From Sphingomonas sanxanigenens DSM 19645 = NX02 (GTDB taxonomy: Bacteria; Pseudomonadota; Alphaproteobacteria; Sphingomonadales; Sphingomonadaceae), in NCBI RefSeq assembly GCF_000512205.2, contig NZ_CP006644.1, positions 1,730,520 through 1,794,519 on the forward strand: DNA of 64,000 nt, given 5' to 3'. Below the pieces are notes generated by a model, which saw nothing but the letters and a program-made list of their open reading frames with translations, was not told where the DNA came from and searched no databases. Made by a program: the position numbers and the translations under genes. Of this stretch, positions 50,701 through 58,148 are shown piece by piece; position 1 is the first letter of the stretch; each line of letters begins with the position of its first letter.

Positions 50701-50944
50701 ACGTCGAACTGAAATAAAGCAGCCCGTCGATGCCGGTCAGCGTCTGCTCGATGATCTGGGTGACGCTGTTCTGGATGGTTTCGGCCGACGCGCCCGGATA
50801 GGTCGCACGGATATTGACCTGCGGCGGCGCGACGTCCGGATATTGTGCCTTGGGCAACAGCATCAGCGCGCCGATGCCGGCAAGCATCACGATGATCGCC
50901 AGCACCCAGGCGAAGATCGGCCGATCGATGAAAATGCGTGACAT
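47756..50944 (-). CDS. RND multidrug efflux permease (HAE1/AcrB type)
   Basis: A 1062-residue inner membrane pump with the twelve-helix, two-large-loop layout of AcrB. The proton-relay residues are in GLLVDDAIVVVENVERLL (paired Asp, helix 4) and GLAAKNAILMIEFAEQEE (Lys, helix 10). The start MSRIFIDRPIFAWVLAIIVMLAG is typical; it is seven bases after the adaptor stop. It uses the proton gradient to expel hydrophobic drugs and detergents from the periplasm with the adaptor and channel of the same operon. No local TetR/MarR repressor gene precedes the operon, so control is not evident. Confidence 0.96.
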   Translation of the reverse strand: MSRIFIDRPIFAWVLAIIVMLAGIGALMLLPKAQYPDVAPPQVNIRATYPGASAETIQNSVTQIIEQTLTGIDGLLYFSSTSSSRGQVTISATFEKGTDPDIAQVQVQNQVQQSLTRLPQQVQQQGLRVTKSNPDFLMIVSVYDETDTMTNRDVSDYLSSNLQDSLARIPGVGDTNVFGAPYAMRIWLNPDRLASYALMPSDVITAIQNQNTEVAAGEVGGQPQPLEQMLNATVTAQSRLQTPDQFANIVLKSQSDGAVVKLKDVSNVELGAENYSTFTRFNRHPGAGIAISTAPGADALATSELVKAEIDRFSKNFPPGLKHGYANDTTAFIRLSIDEVVHTLIEAIILVVIVMFIFLQSWRATLIPAIAVPVVLLGTFAIFYLVGFSINTLTLFGLVLAIGLLVDDAIVVVENVERLLDENPEMTPREATIESMKEIQVALVAIALVLSAVFMPMAFFGGSTGVIYKQFSLTIVAAMVLSVLVALILSPALTATMLKRRVKEGETGDGWIERRFPRVGQWTTRLRDGFNHRFDQGVARYTRAVAVTVERKWLFLLVYAAIVALLVVLFLRLPTGFLPTEDQGAASLQIRLPPGSTLGRTNEVARQVENYFSENEAKNIQTLFTVSGGGGGAAAGQNTGQGFINFTDWAERKGAKNGADAIVARASAAFRGFRDAQVFALVPPAIRGLGQSNGFSMQLQNASSMSTEDFIAAREKLLAAASRDPMLSNVRLSELPDNPTLKVDVDHQKLAVLGLAQGDVNSTLSTAWGGRYVNDFVDRGRVKRVFVQGDAPYRNEPSDIDQWFVRNSSGGMAPFSAFARTSWSTAPSTLSRFQGLPSFEFQGQAADGYSSGDAMDRMAQLAAEIPGTSVAWSGLSYQERLSSGQAPLLYGLSILVVFLCLAALYESWSIPIAVLLIIPLGLVGAIFAVTLRGLENDVYLQIGLLTTMGLAAKNAILMIEFAEQEERKGKRVIEAAIAAARIRLRPILMTSLAFIFGVLPLAISTGAGANSRVAIGTAVIGGMLTATLLAIFYIPLFFVIVRRTARDAFARWRRKPAAEASA

Positions 50945-50951
50945 CGCTCCG

Positions 50952-52169
50952 TCAGCCGCCCTGTGCCCGGCCGCCGGCGGCCTTTGCGCCATCGCCTTTC
51001 GGTGGGGCGATGCGCTGCGGCGCCGATGCCGGCACCGGCTTGATCGGCGCGTTGGGACGCAGCTTGTTGATGCCCTGCGTGATCACCTTGTCGCCGGGGT
51101 TCAGGCCGCTGGTCACGACCCAGTCGGTGCCCTGGGTCTGCACGGCCTTCACCAGCTTTTGCGTCGCGACATTGTTCGGACCGACGACATAGACCGTGGC
51201 CTGGCCTTTGGCATCGCGCGCGAGCGCCTGTTGCGGCACGAGGAAGGCGCGGGTGTCGATCGACTGCGCGAAGCGTGCGCGCACGAACATGCCGGGCAGG
51301 AGCAATCCATCCGGATTGGGGAAGCGCGCGCGCAGCGTGACGGTGCCGGTGTCGGGATCGACCATCACCTCGGTGAATTCGACCGTGCCCGGGCGCGAAT
51401 ATTGGCTGCCGTCTTCCAGCGAGATCGTTACCTGCGCACTCCCCGGTGCGGTGCCGCCATCCGCGAGCGAGCGGCGCAGCGCGACCAGTTCTGCGCTCGA
51501 CTGCTGGATGTCGACGAAGATCGGATCGAGCTGCTGGATGACCGCGAGCGGATCGGCCTGGTTCGCGGTGACGAGCGCCCCGACCGTGAACAGCGACCGC
51601 CCGATGCGGCCGGTGATCGGCGCAGGGACGGTGGTGAAGCCGAGATTGACGTTGGCAGTGGCGAGCTGTGCCGATGTCTGCGCGACCGAGGCCTGCGCCT
51701 GCCGTGCGGCAGCTGCGGCATCGGTATAATCCTGCGCCGCGACGGCCTCCATCTCTGCAAGCGGCTTCAGCCGCTCGGCGCGTAGCCGGGTCGCGTCCGC
51801 ATTGGCGCGCGCGCTCTGCACATTGGCGCGCGCTTCATCCGCCGCGGCGCGATAGAGCCGCTGGTCGATCTGGTAGAGCGTCTGCCCGGCACGCACGATG
51901 GTGCCTTCGGTAAACAAGCGGCGCTGCAGCACGCCCGAGACCTGCGGACGGACCTGCGAGACCTGAAACGGATTGACACGGCCGGTCAGTTCGGTGGTGA
52001 GCGGCACGCTCGTCGGCTGGATGGTGACGAAGCCGACTTCGACCGGCCCGCCGGCGTCGCGCCGCTGATCCTCCTGCTCGCCACCGCTGGAGCAGGCGGA
52101 AAGGCAAAGCGCGGCGATGAGAACCCGCCAACGGACGCGGCGGCTGCACGGCAGACAGCGATGATTCAT
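50952..52169 (-). CDS. RND efflux periplasmic adaptor lipoprotein
   Basis: A 405-residue membrane fusion protein with a lipobox (VLIAALCLSACSSGG), the lipoyl half-motifs (VRPQVSGVLQRRLFTEGTIVRAGQTLYQID and TVPAPITGRIGRSLFTVGALV), an intervening helical hairpin, and the beta-barrel with VDPDTGTVTLRARFPNPDGLLLPGMFVRARF. It links the permease and outer membrane channel coded downstream. ATG at 52169 follows AGGGA at good spacing. First gene of the three-gene operon; the 248 bases upstream probably hold the promoter. Confidence 0.94.
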   Translation of the reverse strand: MNHRCLPCSRRVRWRVLIAALCLSACSSGGEQEDQRRDAGGPVEVGFVTIQPTSVPLTTELTGRVNPFQVSQVRPQVSGVLQRRLFTEGTIVRAGQTLYQIDQRLYRAAADEARANVQSARANADATRLRAERLKPLAEMEAVAAQDYTDAAAAARQAQASVAQTSAQLATANVNLGFTTVPAPITGRIGRSLFTVGALVTANQADPLAVIQQLDPIFVDIQQSSAELVALRRSLADGGTAPGSAQVTISLEDGSQYSRPGTVEFTEVMVDPDTGTVTLRARFPNPDGLLLPGMFVRARFAQSIDTRAFLVPQQALARDAKGQATVYVVGPNNVATQKLVKAVQTQGTDWVVTSGLNPGDKVITQGINKLRPNAPIKPVPASAPQRIAPPKGDGAKAAGGRAQGG

Positions 52170-52417
52170 CAATTCCCTACGACCGGTCTAGGAGCCGGTC
52201 GAATACGCCGGCGGTTGGATCTGATCGCTGCCATGATCCGCCGTGCCCCCAGCGTCGATCCATGGTGCGCTGCAACGGCTTAGACCAGATTTTCGTGCAA
52301 GCCAATCGCAGCGTGCATCAAAGGGATATGGAAATGTCGGCGTTGCAATAAGCCATCCTGCAGATGCGAAATAGCAAGGCGTTCCGGTCGCATCACCGAT
52401 GCGCTAGGGGCGGGTTT

Positions 52418-52750
52418 ATGCTCGATGGCTATCGTGAGATCATAATCTGGATCAAACATGGATCAGGACTCAGCGATCCGGTCCTGCATTTTCATGCCGG
52501 GATGCTGGTTCTTGTCGCCGCGCGCGTCTTCTGGCGACGGCCGCTTGCCAGCTTCGTGCCATTAGCGGTGACGATCGCGGCGGCGCTGGCCAATGAGGCG
52601 CTCGATCGCATCATCCTGGGGTCGTGGCGCTGGACGGACACGCGCGGCGACCTGTTCCATACGCTGGTCTGGCCTGCGCTGCTGAGCCTCGGCGCGTGGT
52701 TGAAGTCACGCTGGCCCGCGCTTGGCCGGCCCCGCCGCAGGCGACGCTGA
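52418..52750 (+). CDS. Small membrane protein, VanZ-like in outline, unknown function
   Basis: A 110-residue protein that begins MLDGYREIIIWIKHGSGLSDPVLHFHAG and has three hydrophobic segments (LVLVAARVFW, FVPLAVTIAAALANEALD, TLVWPALLSLGAWL) with a basic end (PRRRRR). The His/Asp-bearing first part and the placing of helices recall small membrane proteins of the VanZ/PgpA sort, but I cannot assign it. ATG at 52418 is the most sensible start. It is divergent from the RND efflux operon. Confidence 0.55.
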   Translation: MLDGYREIIIWIKHGSGLSDPVLHFHAGMLVLVAARVFWRRPLASFVPLAVTIAAALANEALDRIILGSWRWTDTRGDLFHTLVWPALLSLGAWLKSRWPALGRPRRRRR

Positions 52751-52778
52751 CCCGCGGGCGGGTTGGGCGTGGCCGCGC

Positions 52779-53111
52779 TCAGCGCGCAGGAGGGTCGCTT
52801 GCGGGGAAGGATTCATCGGAGGCTTCGTCGGCGGCGTCCCAATCGCCGACATCGCCGTCGCGCATCGCGGCCGGGCCGGCGTTGCGCGTCTGATCGAGAT
52901 TCTCGGCGTCAGTCTCGCCATCGGCGAAGGCCGCGCCATGCTCGCCCCGTTTCGGCGCGCGGCGCAACAGGCCCTTGGCCGCGCCGACGATGCGGCCGCC
53001 ATACCAGGCCAGCGCAATGCCCGCGCCGATGCCCGCCGCGATGCCGGCGGCGGTACCGATGCCGATCCGCGTCCTGGCGTCCGCCTCGTCCGAGGTCTGC
53101 TTCTTCACCAT
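52779..53111 (-). CDS. Small membrane protein with acidic tail, unknown function
   Basis: A 110-residue protein with one Gly/Ala-rich membrane segment (IGIGTAAGIAAGIGAGIALAWYGG) and a long acidic cytoplasmic tail that ends DEASDESFPASDPPAR. This closing motif occurs in many small proteobacterial proteins of unknown role. The ribosome site GGGAGG lies 9 bases before the ATG. It converges with the preceding gene and no functional link to the neighbours is seen. Confidence 0.65.
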   Translation of the reverse strand: MVKKQTSDEADARTRIGIGTAAGIAAGIGAGIALAWYGGRIVGAAKGLLRRAPKRGEHGAAFADGETDAENLDQTRNAGPAAMRDGDVGDWDAADEASDESFPASDPPAR

Positions 53112-53266
53112 GTCCGCTCTGCCTCCCGTTAACGGTGTCTGTTCGGCTGGTGGGCCTCCTCTGCCGCACCCGCGTCGAATCGGCCAGCGCCGAGGTTGCC
53201 CAGGGTGTTAGCGCTGCGCTAGGGAAAGAGCATGGCTTTTCCGATGCACGCCGGCCGCCGCCGGGC

Positions 53267-53554
53267 ATGACTCCGCTTCTCATCGGAACCGCGCTGATCG
53301 CCTTCATCGTCGGCACCGTCGCGGCGCTGCTGTCCCTGTCGGACCGGCAGCGCGGGCGCACCTGGATGTGGTTCATCCCGCTCTGGTCGGCGCCGATCGT
53401 GCTGACCTTGATCATCGTCCTGCGCGCGACCTTGGGCGATGTGCCATCCGGCGACGACGCGCGCGTGACCTTCGCCTTCCTGCTGAGCATCGTCTGGGTG
53501 CCGGCGGCGCTGGTCGGGTGGACGTTCGGCCGCGGCATCTGGCGCCCGAACTGA
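53267..53554 (+). CDS. Small three-helix membrane protein of unknown function
   Basis: A 95-residue protein with three hydrophobic segments (LLIGTALIAFIVGTVAALLSL, TWMWFIPLWSAPIVLTLIIVL and FAFLLSIVWVPAALVGWTFG) and short charged links (SDRQRGR, GDVPSGDDAR). No known family comes to mind. The ribosome site is weak, so the start is taken from the ATG nearest the first helix. It converges with argE, the two stops being 15 bases apart. Confidence 0.6.
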   Translation: MTPLLIGTALIAFIVGTVAALLSLSDRQRGRTWMWFIPLWSAPIVLTLIIVLRATLGDVPSGDDARVTFAFLLSIVWVPAALVGWTFGRGIWRPN

Positions 53555-53569
53555 CGCGGCACGCCTGCC

Positions 53570-54757
53570 TCAGCGCGCGAGGAGGTCTGCCAGGCGTAGC
53601 ATGAAGGCCGCGCCGCGTTCGATCTGCGCGATGTCGACATATTCGTCGGGCTGGTGCGCCTGTTCGATCGATCCGGGGCCGCACAGGATGGTGGGAAAGC
53701 CTGCCTGCTGGAACTGCCCGGCTTCGGCGGCATAGGCGACCGCGCGCAGCGGACCATTGTCACCGGCCAGCCCGCGCGCGAGCCGTTCGGCGGCACCGTC
53801 CGGATCGGGCGCCATCGCCGGCGTCCCCGACAGCCGCTCGACCTTGACGCCGGTTCCGGGGAAGCGTGCGCGGAGATCCCGGTCGGCGGCGTCCGCCTCG
53901 GCGAGGAAGGGGGCGAGCAGCGCCGCGGCATCCTGCCCGGGCAGGGTGCGCAGGTCGAAAACGAAGCTGCAGCGGCGTGCAAGGATGTTGACCGCGGTGC
54001 CGCCCTCGATCATCCCAACCGTCAACGTCGCATGCGGCGGCGTGAAGGGTGAACCCGGATCGCCGGCGGCCTGCAGCTCTGCGGCCAGCTGGGCCAGCCG
54101 TGCCATCAGCCCGATCGCGACCATGTTCGCCGACACGCCGAGATGGGTGAGGCTGGAATGCGCCTCATGCCCGGTCACCGTCACGCGCCACGCCGAAATG
54201 CCCTTGTGCGCGCCGACCACCTGCATGCTCGTCGGTTCGCCGACGATCGCGGCGGCGGGGCGGGGCAGCGTTTCGGCGATCCGCTCGATCATCGCGGGCG
54301 CGCCGAGGCAGCCGACTTCCTCGTCATAGGAAAACGCCAGGATCACCGGGCGCTTCAGTCGGCCAGGCTCGGCGAACAGCGGGGCCGCGGCGAGCGCGAG
54401 CGCGAGGAAGCCCTTCATGTCGCAGGTGCCGCGGCCGAACAGCCGCTCGCCGCGGCGGGTGAGCGCGAACGGGTCGCTCGACCAGTCCTGCCCGGCCACC
54501 GGCACCACGTCGGTATGGCCGGAAAGCACGACGCCGCCCTCTTCGGCAGGGCCGATCAGCGCGAAGAGATTGGCCTTGGCGCCGGTCGCATCGGCAACGC
54601 GCGTCGAAGCGATACCGAGCGCGGCGAGCTTCGTCTCGACATAGCCGATCAGTGCGAGGTTGGAGTGGCGCGACGTGGTGTCGAAACCGACCAGATCGGC
54701 GAGGAGCGCCGTGGCGTCGGCGGCGAGGCGGGTGGCGTCGGGCAGGGCGTTGGTCAT
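53570..54757 (-). CDS. argE: Acetylornithine deacetylase
   Basis: A 395-residue M20-family zinc peptidase-like enzyme that removes the acetyl group of N-acetylornithine in arginine synthesis. Zinc and catalytic residues are seen in LSGHTDVVPV (His, Asp), GRGTCDMKGF (bridging Asp), SYDEEVGCLG (catalytic Glu pair), VGEPTS and the late CGPGSIEQAHQPDEYV (His). The lid domain is present (GHEAHSSLTHLGVSANMVA). ATG at 54757 has AGGG nine bases before; a GTG three codons upstream is possible. Succinyl-diaminopimelate desuccinylase is a relative, but the GHKGISAW-type and terminal motifs fit ArgE. Confidence 0.9.
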   Translation of the reverse strand: MTNALPDATRLAADATALLADLVGFDTTSRHSNLALIGYVETKLAALGIASTRVADATGAKANLFALIGPAEEGGVVLSGHTDVVPVAGQDWSSDPFALTRRGERLFGRGTCDMKGFLALALAAAPLFAEPGRLKRPVILAFSYDEEVGCLGAPAMIERIAETLPRPAAAIVGEPTSMQVVGAHKGISAWRVTVTGHEAHSSLTHLGVSANMVAIGLMARLAQLAAELQAAGDPGSPFTPPHATLTVGMIEGGTAVNILARRCSFVFDLRTLPGQDAAALLAPFLAEADAADRDLRARFPGTGVKVERLSGTPAMAPDPDGAAERLARGLAGDNGPLRAVAYAAEAGQFQQAGFPTILCGPGSIEQAHQPDEYVDIAQIERGAAFMLRLADLLAR

Positions 54758-54806
54758 GGGGTTCACCCTAGGGACGAAGCGTGGCCGACGGAAGCGGGAG
54801 CGCCGA

Positions 54807-55529
54807 TCAGCCGGCCAGCGCCCGCAGCCCGTCCCGGTCCTTGAGCTGCACCGCGCGCCCGCCGGGCAGCCCGATCAGCCCGGCGCGCGCCAGCGCGGTC
54901 ATCTGCCGGCTGACCGTTTCGATCGTCAGCCCCAGTAGTTCGCCGATCTCGCTGCGGCCCATCGGCAGCATCAGCATATCGTCGCCCGCGCGGGTGGTGC
55001 GTCCGGCCATGTCGAGCAGGAAGCCGGCGACCTTCTCGCGCGCATCCCGCCTGGCGAGCATCAGCATGAAGCGGCGCGCATCGTTGAGCGTGTCGAACGC
55101 GCGGCGCAGCAACTGGCGCACAGCGGCGGGATGATCGTCGAGCAAGGTGGCGAGCGCCTCGCGCGGATAGACGCACAGCTCAGCGTCGGAAAGGACGATG
55201 ATCGTATCGCGCGCGCCGGGCTCGAACGGCTCGCCGACCAGATCGCCCGGGAAAAGCAGCCCGGCGATATGCGATCGGCCCGCCGCATCGTCCCTGACGA
55301 TCTTGAGGACGCCGCTGACGACGGTGGCGCAGATCGCGGCGGGATCGCCCGCCCAGGTCAGGATCTGGCCCGCGCGCGCCATGCGCTGGCGGGCGATGGC
55401 GTGGAGCGGGGCGATCTCGCTGTCGGAGAACGCGGCGCACAGCCCGGTATCGCGCACGACGCACGCGCTGCAGCGCGTCGGCGCGCTGGGCGCGTGCCCG
55501 TCACACCGCGGTGCTGAACCGTCCTGCAT
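54807..55529 (-). CDS. fnr: FNR-type oxygen-sensing regulator (FnrL-like)
   Basis: A 240-residue Crp/Fnr protein with cNMP-like sensor barrel and a C-terminal helix-turn-helix (GRSEIGELLGLTIETVSRQMTALARAGLI; the E..SR core contacts FNR half-sites). From the ATG at 55529 the cysteines are C20, C23, C31 and C119, nearly the spacing of the four [4Fe-4S] ligands of E. coli FNR (20, 23, 29, 122), which both supports this start and predicts oxygen sensing. It overlaps the end of hemN by 29 bases, so hemN and fnr are one operon. A matching FNR box lies before hemN. Confidence 0.93.
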   Translation of the reverse strand: MQDGSAPRCDGHAPSAPTRCSACVVRDTGLCAAFSDSEIAPLHAIARQRMARAGQILTWAGDPAAICATVVSGVLKIVRDDAAGRSHIAGLLFPGDLVGEPFEPGARDTIIVLSDAELCVYPREALATLLDDHPAAVRQLLRRAFDTLNDARRFMLMLARRDAREKVAGFLLDMAGRTTRAGDDMLMLPMGRSEIGELLGLTIETVSRQMTALARAGLIGLPGGRAVQLKDRDGLRALAG

Positions 55530-56823
55530 CTGTCTGCCGATAGCGATCGAAGGTGGCGGCGATGGTGCGCGCATAAGGGCGCGCATCGTCGGCGAGGATC
55601 AGCCGGGACCCCTGCCAGCGCACCAGCCCTGCGGCCTCGAATGCGCGCAGTCGATGGCGGGCCGTGGCGGGCGTTTCGATGTCGGCGACGTCGGCCGTTC
55701 CATGGGATAGGATCGCGGCGATCGTACGGCCTTCGCGCTGCTCGGCGGCGCAGCGGTGCAGTCCGCGCGCGATGGGCAGGCGGCCGGCGGCGATGTGCGC
55801 GCGGTAGAGCCCGCTGTTCTTCTCGTTCTGCAACAGCCGATCCGGGAACGCGCTGATCGCGCTGGCGCCCATGCCGATCAGCACCTCCGCCGCATCCTCG
55901 GTGAAGCCCTGGAAGTTGCGGCCCAATGTGCCGGCGGCGGCGGCGCGCGCGAGCGCATCGTCGGGTCGCGCGAAATGATCGAAGCCGACCGCCACATAGC
56001 CCGCATCGACCAGCATCGCATGCGCGCGTTCGGCCTGGCGGAAACGGGTGCGCGCATCGGGCAATGCTGTCGCGTCGATGCGGCGCTGGCGTGGCACCAT
56101 ATGCGGCACATGCGCATAGCCGAACACCGCGAGCCTTTCCGGGGCGAGCGCGATCGCGGTCTCCAACGTTGCCCTGAGGCTGGCGTCGGTCTGCCCGGGC
56201 AGGCCGTACATGAGGTCGACATTGATCGATCCGATCCCGGCATCGCGCAACATCCGCACCGCTTCCGCGACCAACGCCGTCGGCTGGACGCGGCCGATCG
56301 CGGCCTGGATCGCGGGATCGAAGGTCTGCACGCCAAGGCTGGCGCGCGAGACGCCGCTTGCCGCCAGCGCGGCGGCGAAATCGGCATCGAAGCCGCGCGG
56401 ATCGAGTTCGACCGAGAGCACCGGCGCATCGCAGGTGAAAGATGTTCGCACTTTTTCGACGAGCGCGCTGAAGGTGGCTGCGGGCACGACATCGGGGCTG
56501 CCGCCGCCGAACGCGATCCGCGTCACCCGGCCGCGTCCGCCAAGCCGGCCTGCGATCATGTCGACCTCGTCGGCCAGCGCATCGAGATAGGCGGAGAGGC
56601 GCGCGGTGCGGTTGGCGGCGCCGGTGTTGCAGCCGCAATACCAGCAGATCTCGCGGCAATACGGAACATGCAGATAGAGCGAGACGGCATCGTCGGCGCC
56701 GATCGCGTCGAGCGCCCCCGCCATGTCCGCCGGGCCGACGCGATCGTGGAATTCCACCGCCGTCGGATAGCTGGTGTAGCGCGGCACCGGGCGCGCCAGC
56801 AGATCTTCATGATAGGTCCACAT
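55501..56823 (-). CDS. hemN: Oxygen-independent coproporphyrinogen III dehydrogenase
   Basis: A 440-residue radical SAM enzyme that oxidatively decarboxylates coproporphyrinogen III without oxygen in heme synthesis. The [4Fe-4S] ligands are in YCREICWYCGCNTG (C-x3-C-x2-C plus a fourth Cys), preceded by YLHVPYC; the SAM-binding RIAFGGGSPDV and the HemN tail motif NFQGFTEDAAEVLIGMGASAIS follow. Close to the 457 residues of E. coli HemN. It is transcribed with fnr downstream and away from ompW, with an FNR box 35 bases before its start, fitting use under low oxygen. Confidence 0.95.
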   Translation of the reverse strand: MWTYHEDLLARPVPRYTSYPTAVEFHDRVGPADMAGALDAIGADDAVSLYLHVPYCREICWYCGCNTGAANRTARLSAYLDALADEVDMIAGRLGGRGRVTRIAFGGGSPDVVPAATFSALVEKVRTSFTCDAPVLSVELDPRGFDADFAAALAASGVSRASLGVQTFDPAIQAAIGRVQPTALVAEAVRMLRDAGIGSINVDLMYGLPGQTDASLRATLETAIALAPERLAVFGYAHVPHMVPRQRRIDATALPDARTRFRQAERAHAMLVDAGYVAVGFDHFARPDDALARAAAAGTLGRNFQGFTEDAAEVLIGMGASAISAFPDRLLQNEKNSGLYRAHIAAGRLPIARGLHRCAAEQREGRTIAAILSHGTADVADIETPATARHRLRAFEAAGLVRWQGSRLILADDARPYARTIAATFDRYRQTDAGRFSTAV

Positions 56824-56858
56824 GCCACGTGGCGTGCCCGCTTATGCCACGGGATACC

Positions 56859-56872
56859 TTGACCGGCGTCAA
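56859..56872. promoter_or_regulatory. FNR box between hemN and ompW
   Basis: TTGACCGGCGTCAA is a perfect inverted repeat with the TTGA(C/T)-N4-(A/G)TCAA layout bound by FNR/FnrL. It is centred about 42 bases before the hemN start codon and 91 before that of ompW. With the fnr gene downstream of hemN, it suggests oxygen-controlled expression of one or both sides and autoregulation. Confidence 0.88.
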
Positions 56873-56956
56873 ATCCGCGGCCGGCATCGGTCAATGCCGG
56901 CGGGCGGGCCGACTCCTATCGCCACATCTGTTCTGACGAGGAAGGGAAGAGAACAG

Positions 56957-57646
56957 ATGAAACATGCAGCCGCAGCCGGCATAATCGGGGCCATGCTGGC
57001 GGCCATCGCCGCGTCGCCCGCCGCCGCCCAGTCGGAAGAACGCACCGGCATCCAGGCCGGCGACGTGCTGCTGCGCGCCCGCGCGATCATCGTCGCCCCC
57101 AACGAAACATCGGGCAGCGTGCTGCCGGGCTTCCCCGGCGAGAAGGTGAGCGTCGACAACAGCGTGATGCCCGAGGTGGACATCACCTGGATGGCAACCG
57201 ACGCGATCGGCTTCGAGTTGATCGCCTCCACCACCAAGCACAGCGCCAGCGGGCGCACCGGCACGACCGGATCGATCGGCAAGCTCGCCTCCACATGGGT
57301 ACTGCCGCCGACCCTGACCGCGCAATATCACTTCAACCCCAAGGGCCCTGTGCGGCCCTATGTGGGGGCCGGCGTGAACTACACGATCTTCTGGAACGAG
57401 AAGGCGTCGAGCGGGCTCGAGGCGGCGGTCGGCAAAACGCGCGTCCACATGAAGGACAGCTTCGGCTGGGCGGCACAGGCGGGCATCGACATCGATCTAT
57501 CGCCCCGGGTGTTCGTGAATGCCGATGTCAAATATATCGATATCGACACCACCGCGCGGCTCGATACCACCGCGGCCGGCGCGCAGCGGGTGAAACTTCA
57601 TCTCGATCCGCTGGTGTTCGGCATCGGCGTCGGCATCCGGCTTTAA
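56957..57646 (+). CDS. ompW: OmpW-family outer membrane beta-barrel protein
   Basis: A 229-residue protein with a clean signal peptide (IIGAMLAAIAASPAAAQ) and the eight-strand OmpW pattern: AGDVLLRARAIIVAPNE at the start, LPPTLTAQYHFNPKGPVRPYVGAGVNYTIF in the middle and the C-terminal phenylalanine-like end replaced by GIGVGIRL. OmpW forms a narrow hydrophobic channel in the outer membrane. GAAGGGAAGAG precedes the ATG. In enterobacteria ompW is FNR-regulated, and the FNR box upstream fits that here. Confidence 0.92.
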   Translation: MKHAAAAGIIGAMLAAIAASPAAAQSEERTGIQAGDVLLRARAIIVAPNETSGSVLPGFPGEKVSVDNSVMPEVDITWMATDAIGFELIASTTKHSASGRTGTTGSIGKLASTWVLPPTLTAQYHFNPKGPVRPYVGAGVNYTIFWNEKASSGLEAAVGKTRVHMKDSFGWAAQAGIDIDLSPRVFVNADVKYIDIDTTARLDTTAAGAQRVKLHLDPLVFGIGVGIRL

Positions 57647-57685
57647 GAGCAATTGGCATCGCCCGGAACAACCGCTAGGAGCCGC

Positions 57686-57722
57686 ACCAGCCGCGTCCCA
57701 TCAAATGGGATGCGGCTGGTGT
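57686..57722. repeat. 17-bp hairpin between ompW and the GFA-family gene
   Basis: CACCAGCCGCGTCCCAT and ATGGGATGCGGCTGGTG form a 17-bp stem with a single G-T pair and a three-base loop. It stands 39 bases after the ompW stop. There is no T-run, so it may be a rho-dependent or processing hairpin, or a small palindromic repeat, rather than a classical terminator. Confidence 0.7.
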
Positions 57723-57746
57723 GGTCGTTCTGGGGAAGGGGTTGTC

Positions 57747-58148
57747 ATGGGCTTGACCGGGGGGTGCCAGTGCGGCGCGATCCGCTATGAGGTCGAAGGC
57801 GATCCGCTGACCCACGCGCTGTGCCACTGTATCGATTGCCGCCGCTCGGCGGGGGCGCCGATGGTGGCATGGACGATGTTCCCCACCGAGGCGATCCGCA
57901 TCACCGGCGCGCCAACCACCTATGCCTCGTCGACGCATGGTCGCCGGATGTTCTGCAGCACCTGCGGCACCGGGCTGTTCTACACCAACGACCAGAACCT
58001 GCCCGGCATCACCGACATCCAGAGCGCGACCTTCGACGATCCGGATGCGGTCCCCGCGCAGGCGCATGTCCAGACCGCCGACCGGATCGGCTGGATGGAA
58101 AATGCGCACGAACTGCCCAGCTTCGAGCGCTACCCACCTCAGGACTGA
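57747..58148 (+). CDS. GFA (CENP-V) family zinc protein
   Basis: A 133-residue protein of the glutathione-dependent formaldehyde-activating enzyme-like family. Zinc-binding cysteines appear as GGCQCGAIRYEV, LCHCIDCRRSAGA and MFCSTCGTGLFY, the complete set for two zinc ions. Members are often of unknown substrate. ATG at 57747 has GGGGAAGGGG upstream. Its TGA overlaps the 3' end of the convergent aldo/keto reductase gene by ten bases. No glutathione or formaldehyde gene is close, so a formaldehyde role is not implied. Confidence 0.9.
   Translation: MGLTGGCQCGAIRYEVEGDPLTHALCHCIDCRRSAGAPMVAWTMFPTEAIRITGAPTTYASSTHGRRMFCSTCGTGLFYTNDQNLPGITDIQSATFDDPDAVPAQAHVQTADRIGWMENAHELPSFERYPPQD

Noticed and set aside
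48704-50941. Plus-strand open frame of about 745 codons opposite the RND permease
   Set aside because: The product is extremely rich in Arg, Asp, His and Gln, with no known domain, and is antisense to an unmistakable RND pump.
56824-56833. GCCACGTGGC next to the hemN start as a second TetR operator
   Set aside because: Only the 10-bp core is shared with the palindrome at 21413-21430; flanks differ and a chance match of a short palindrome is likely.
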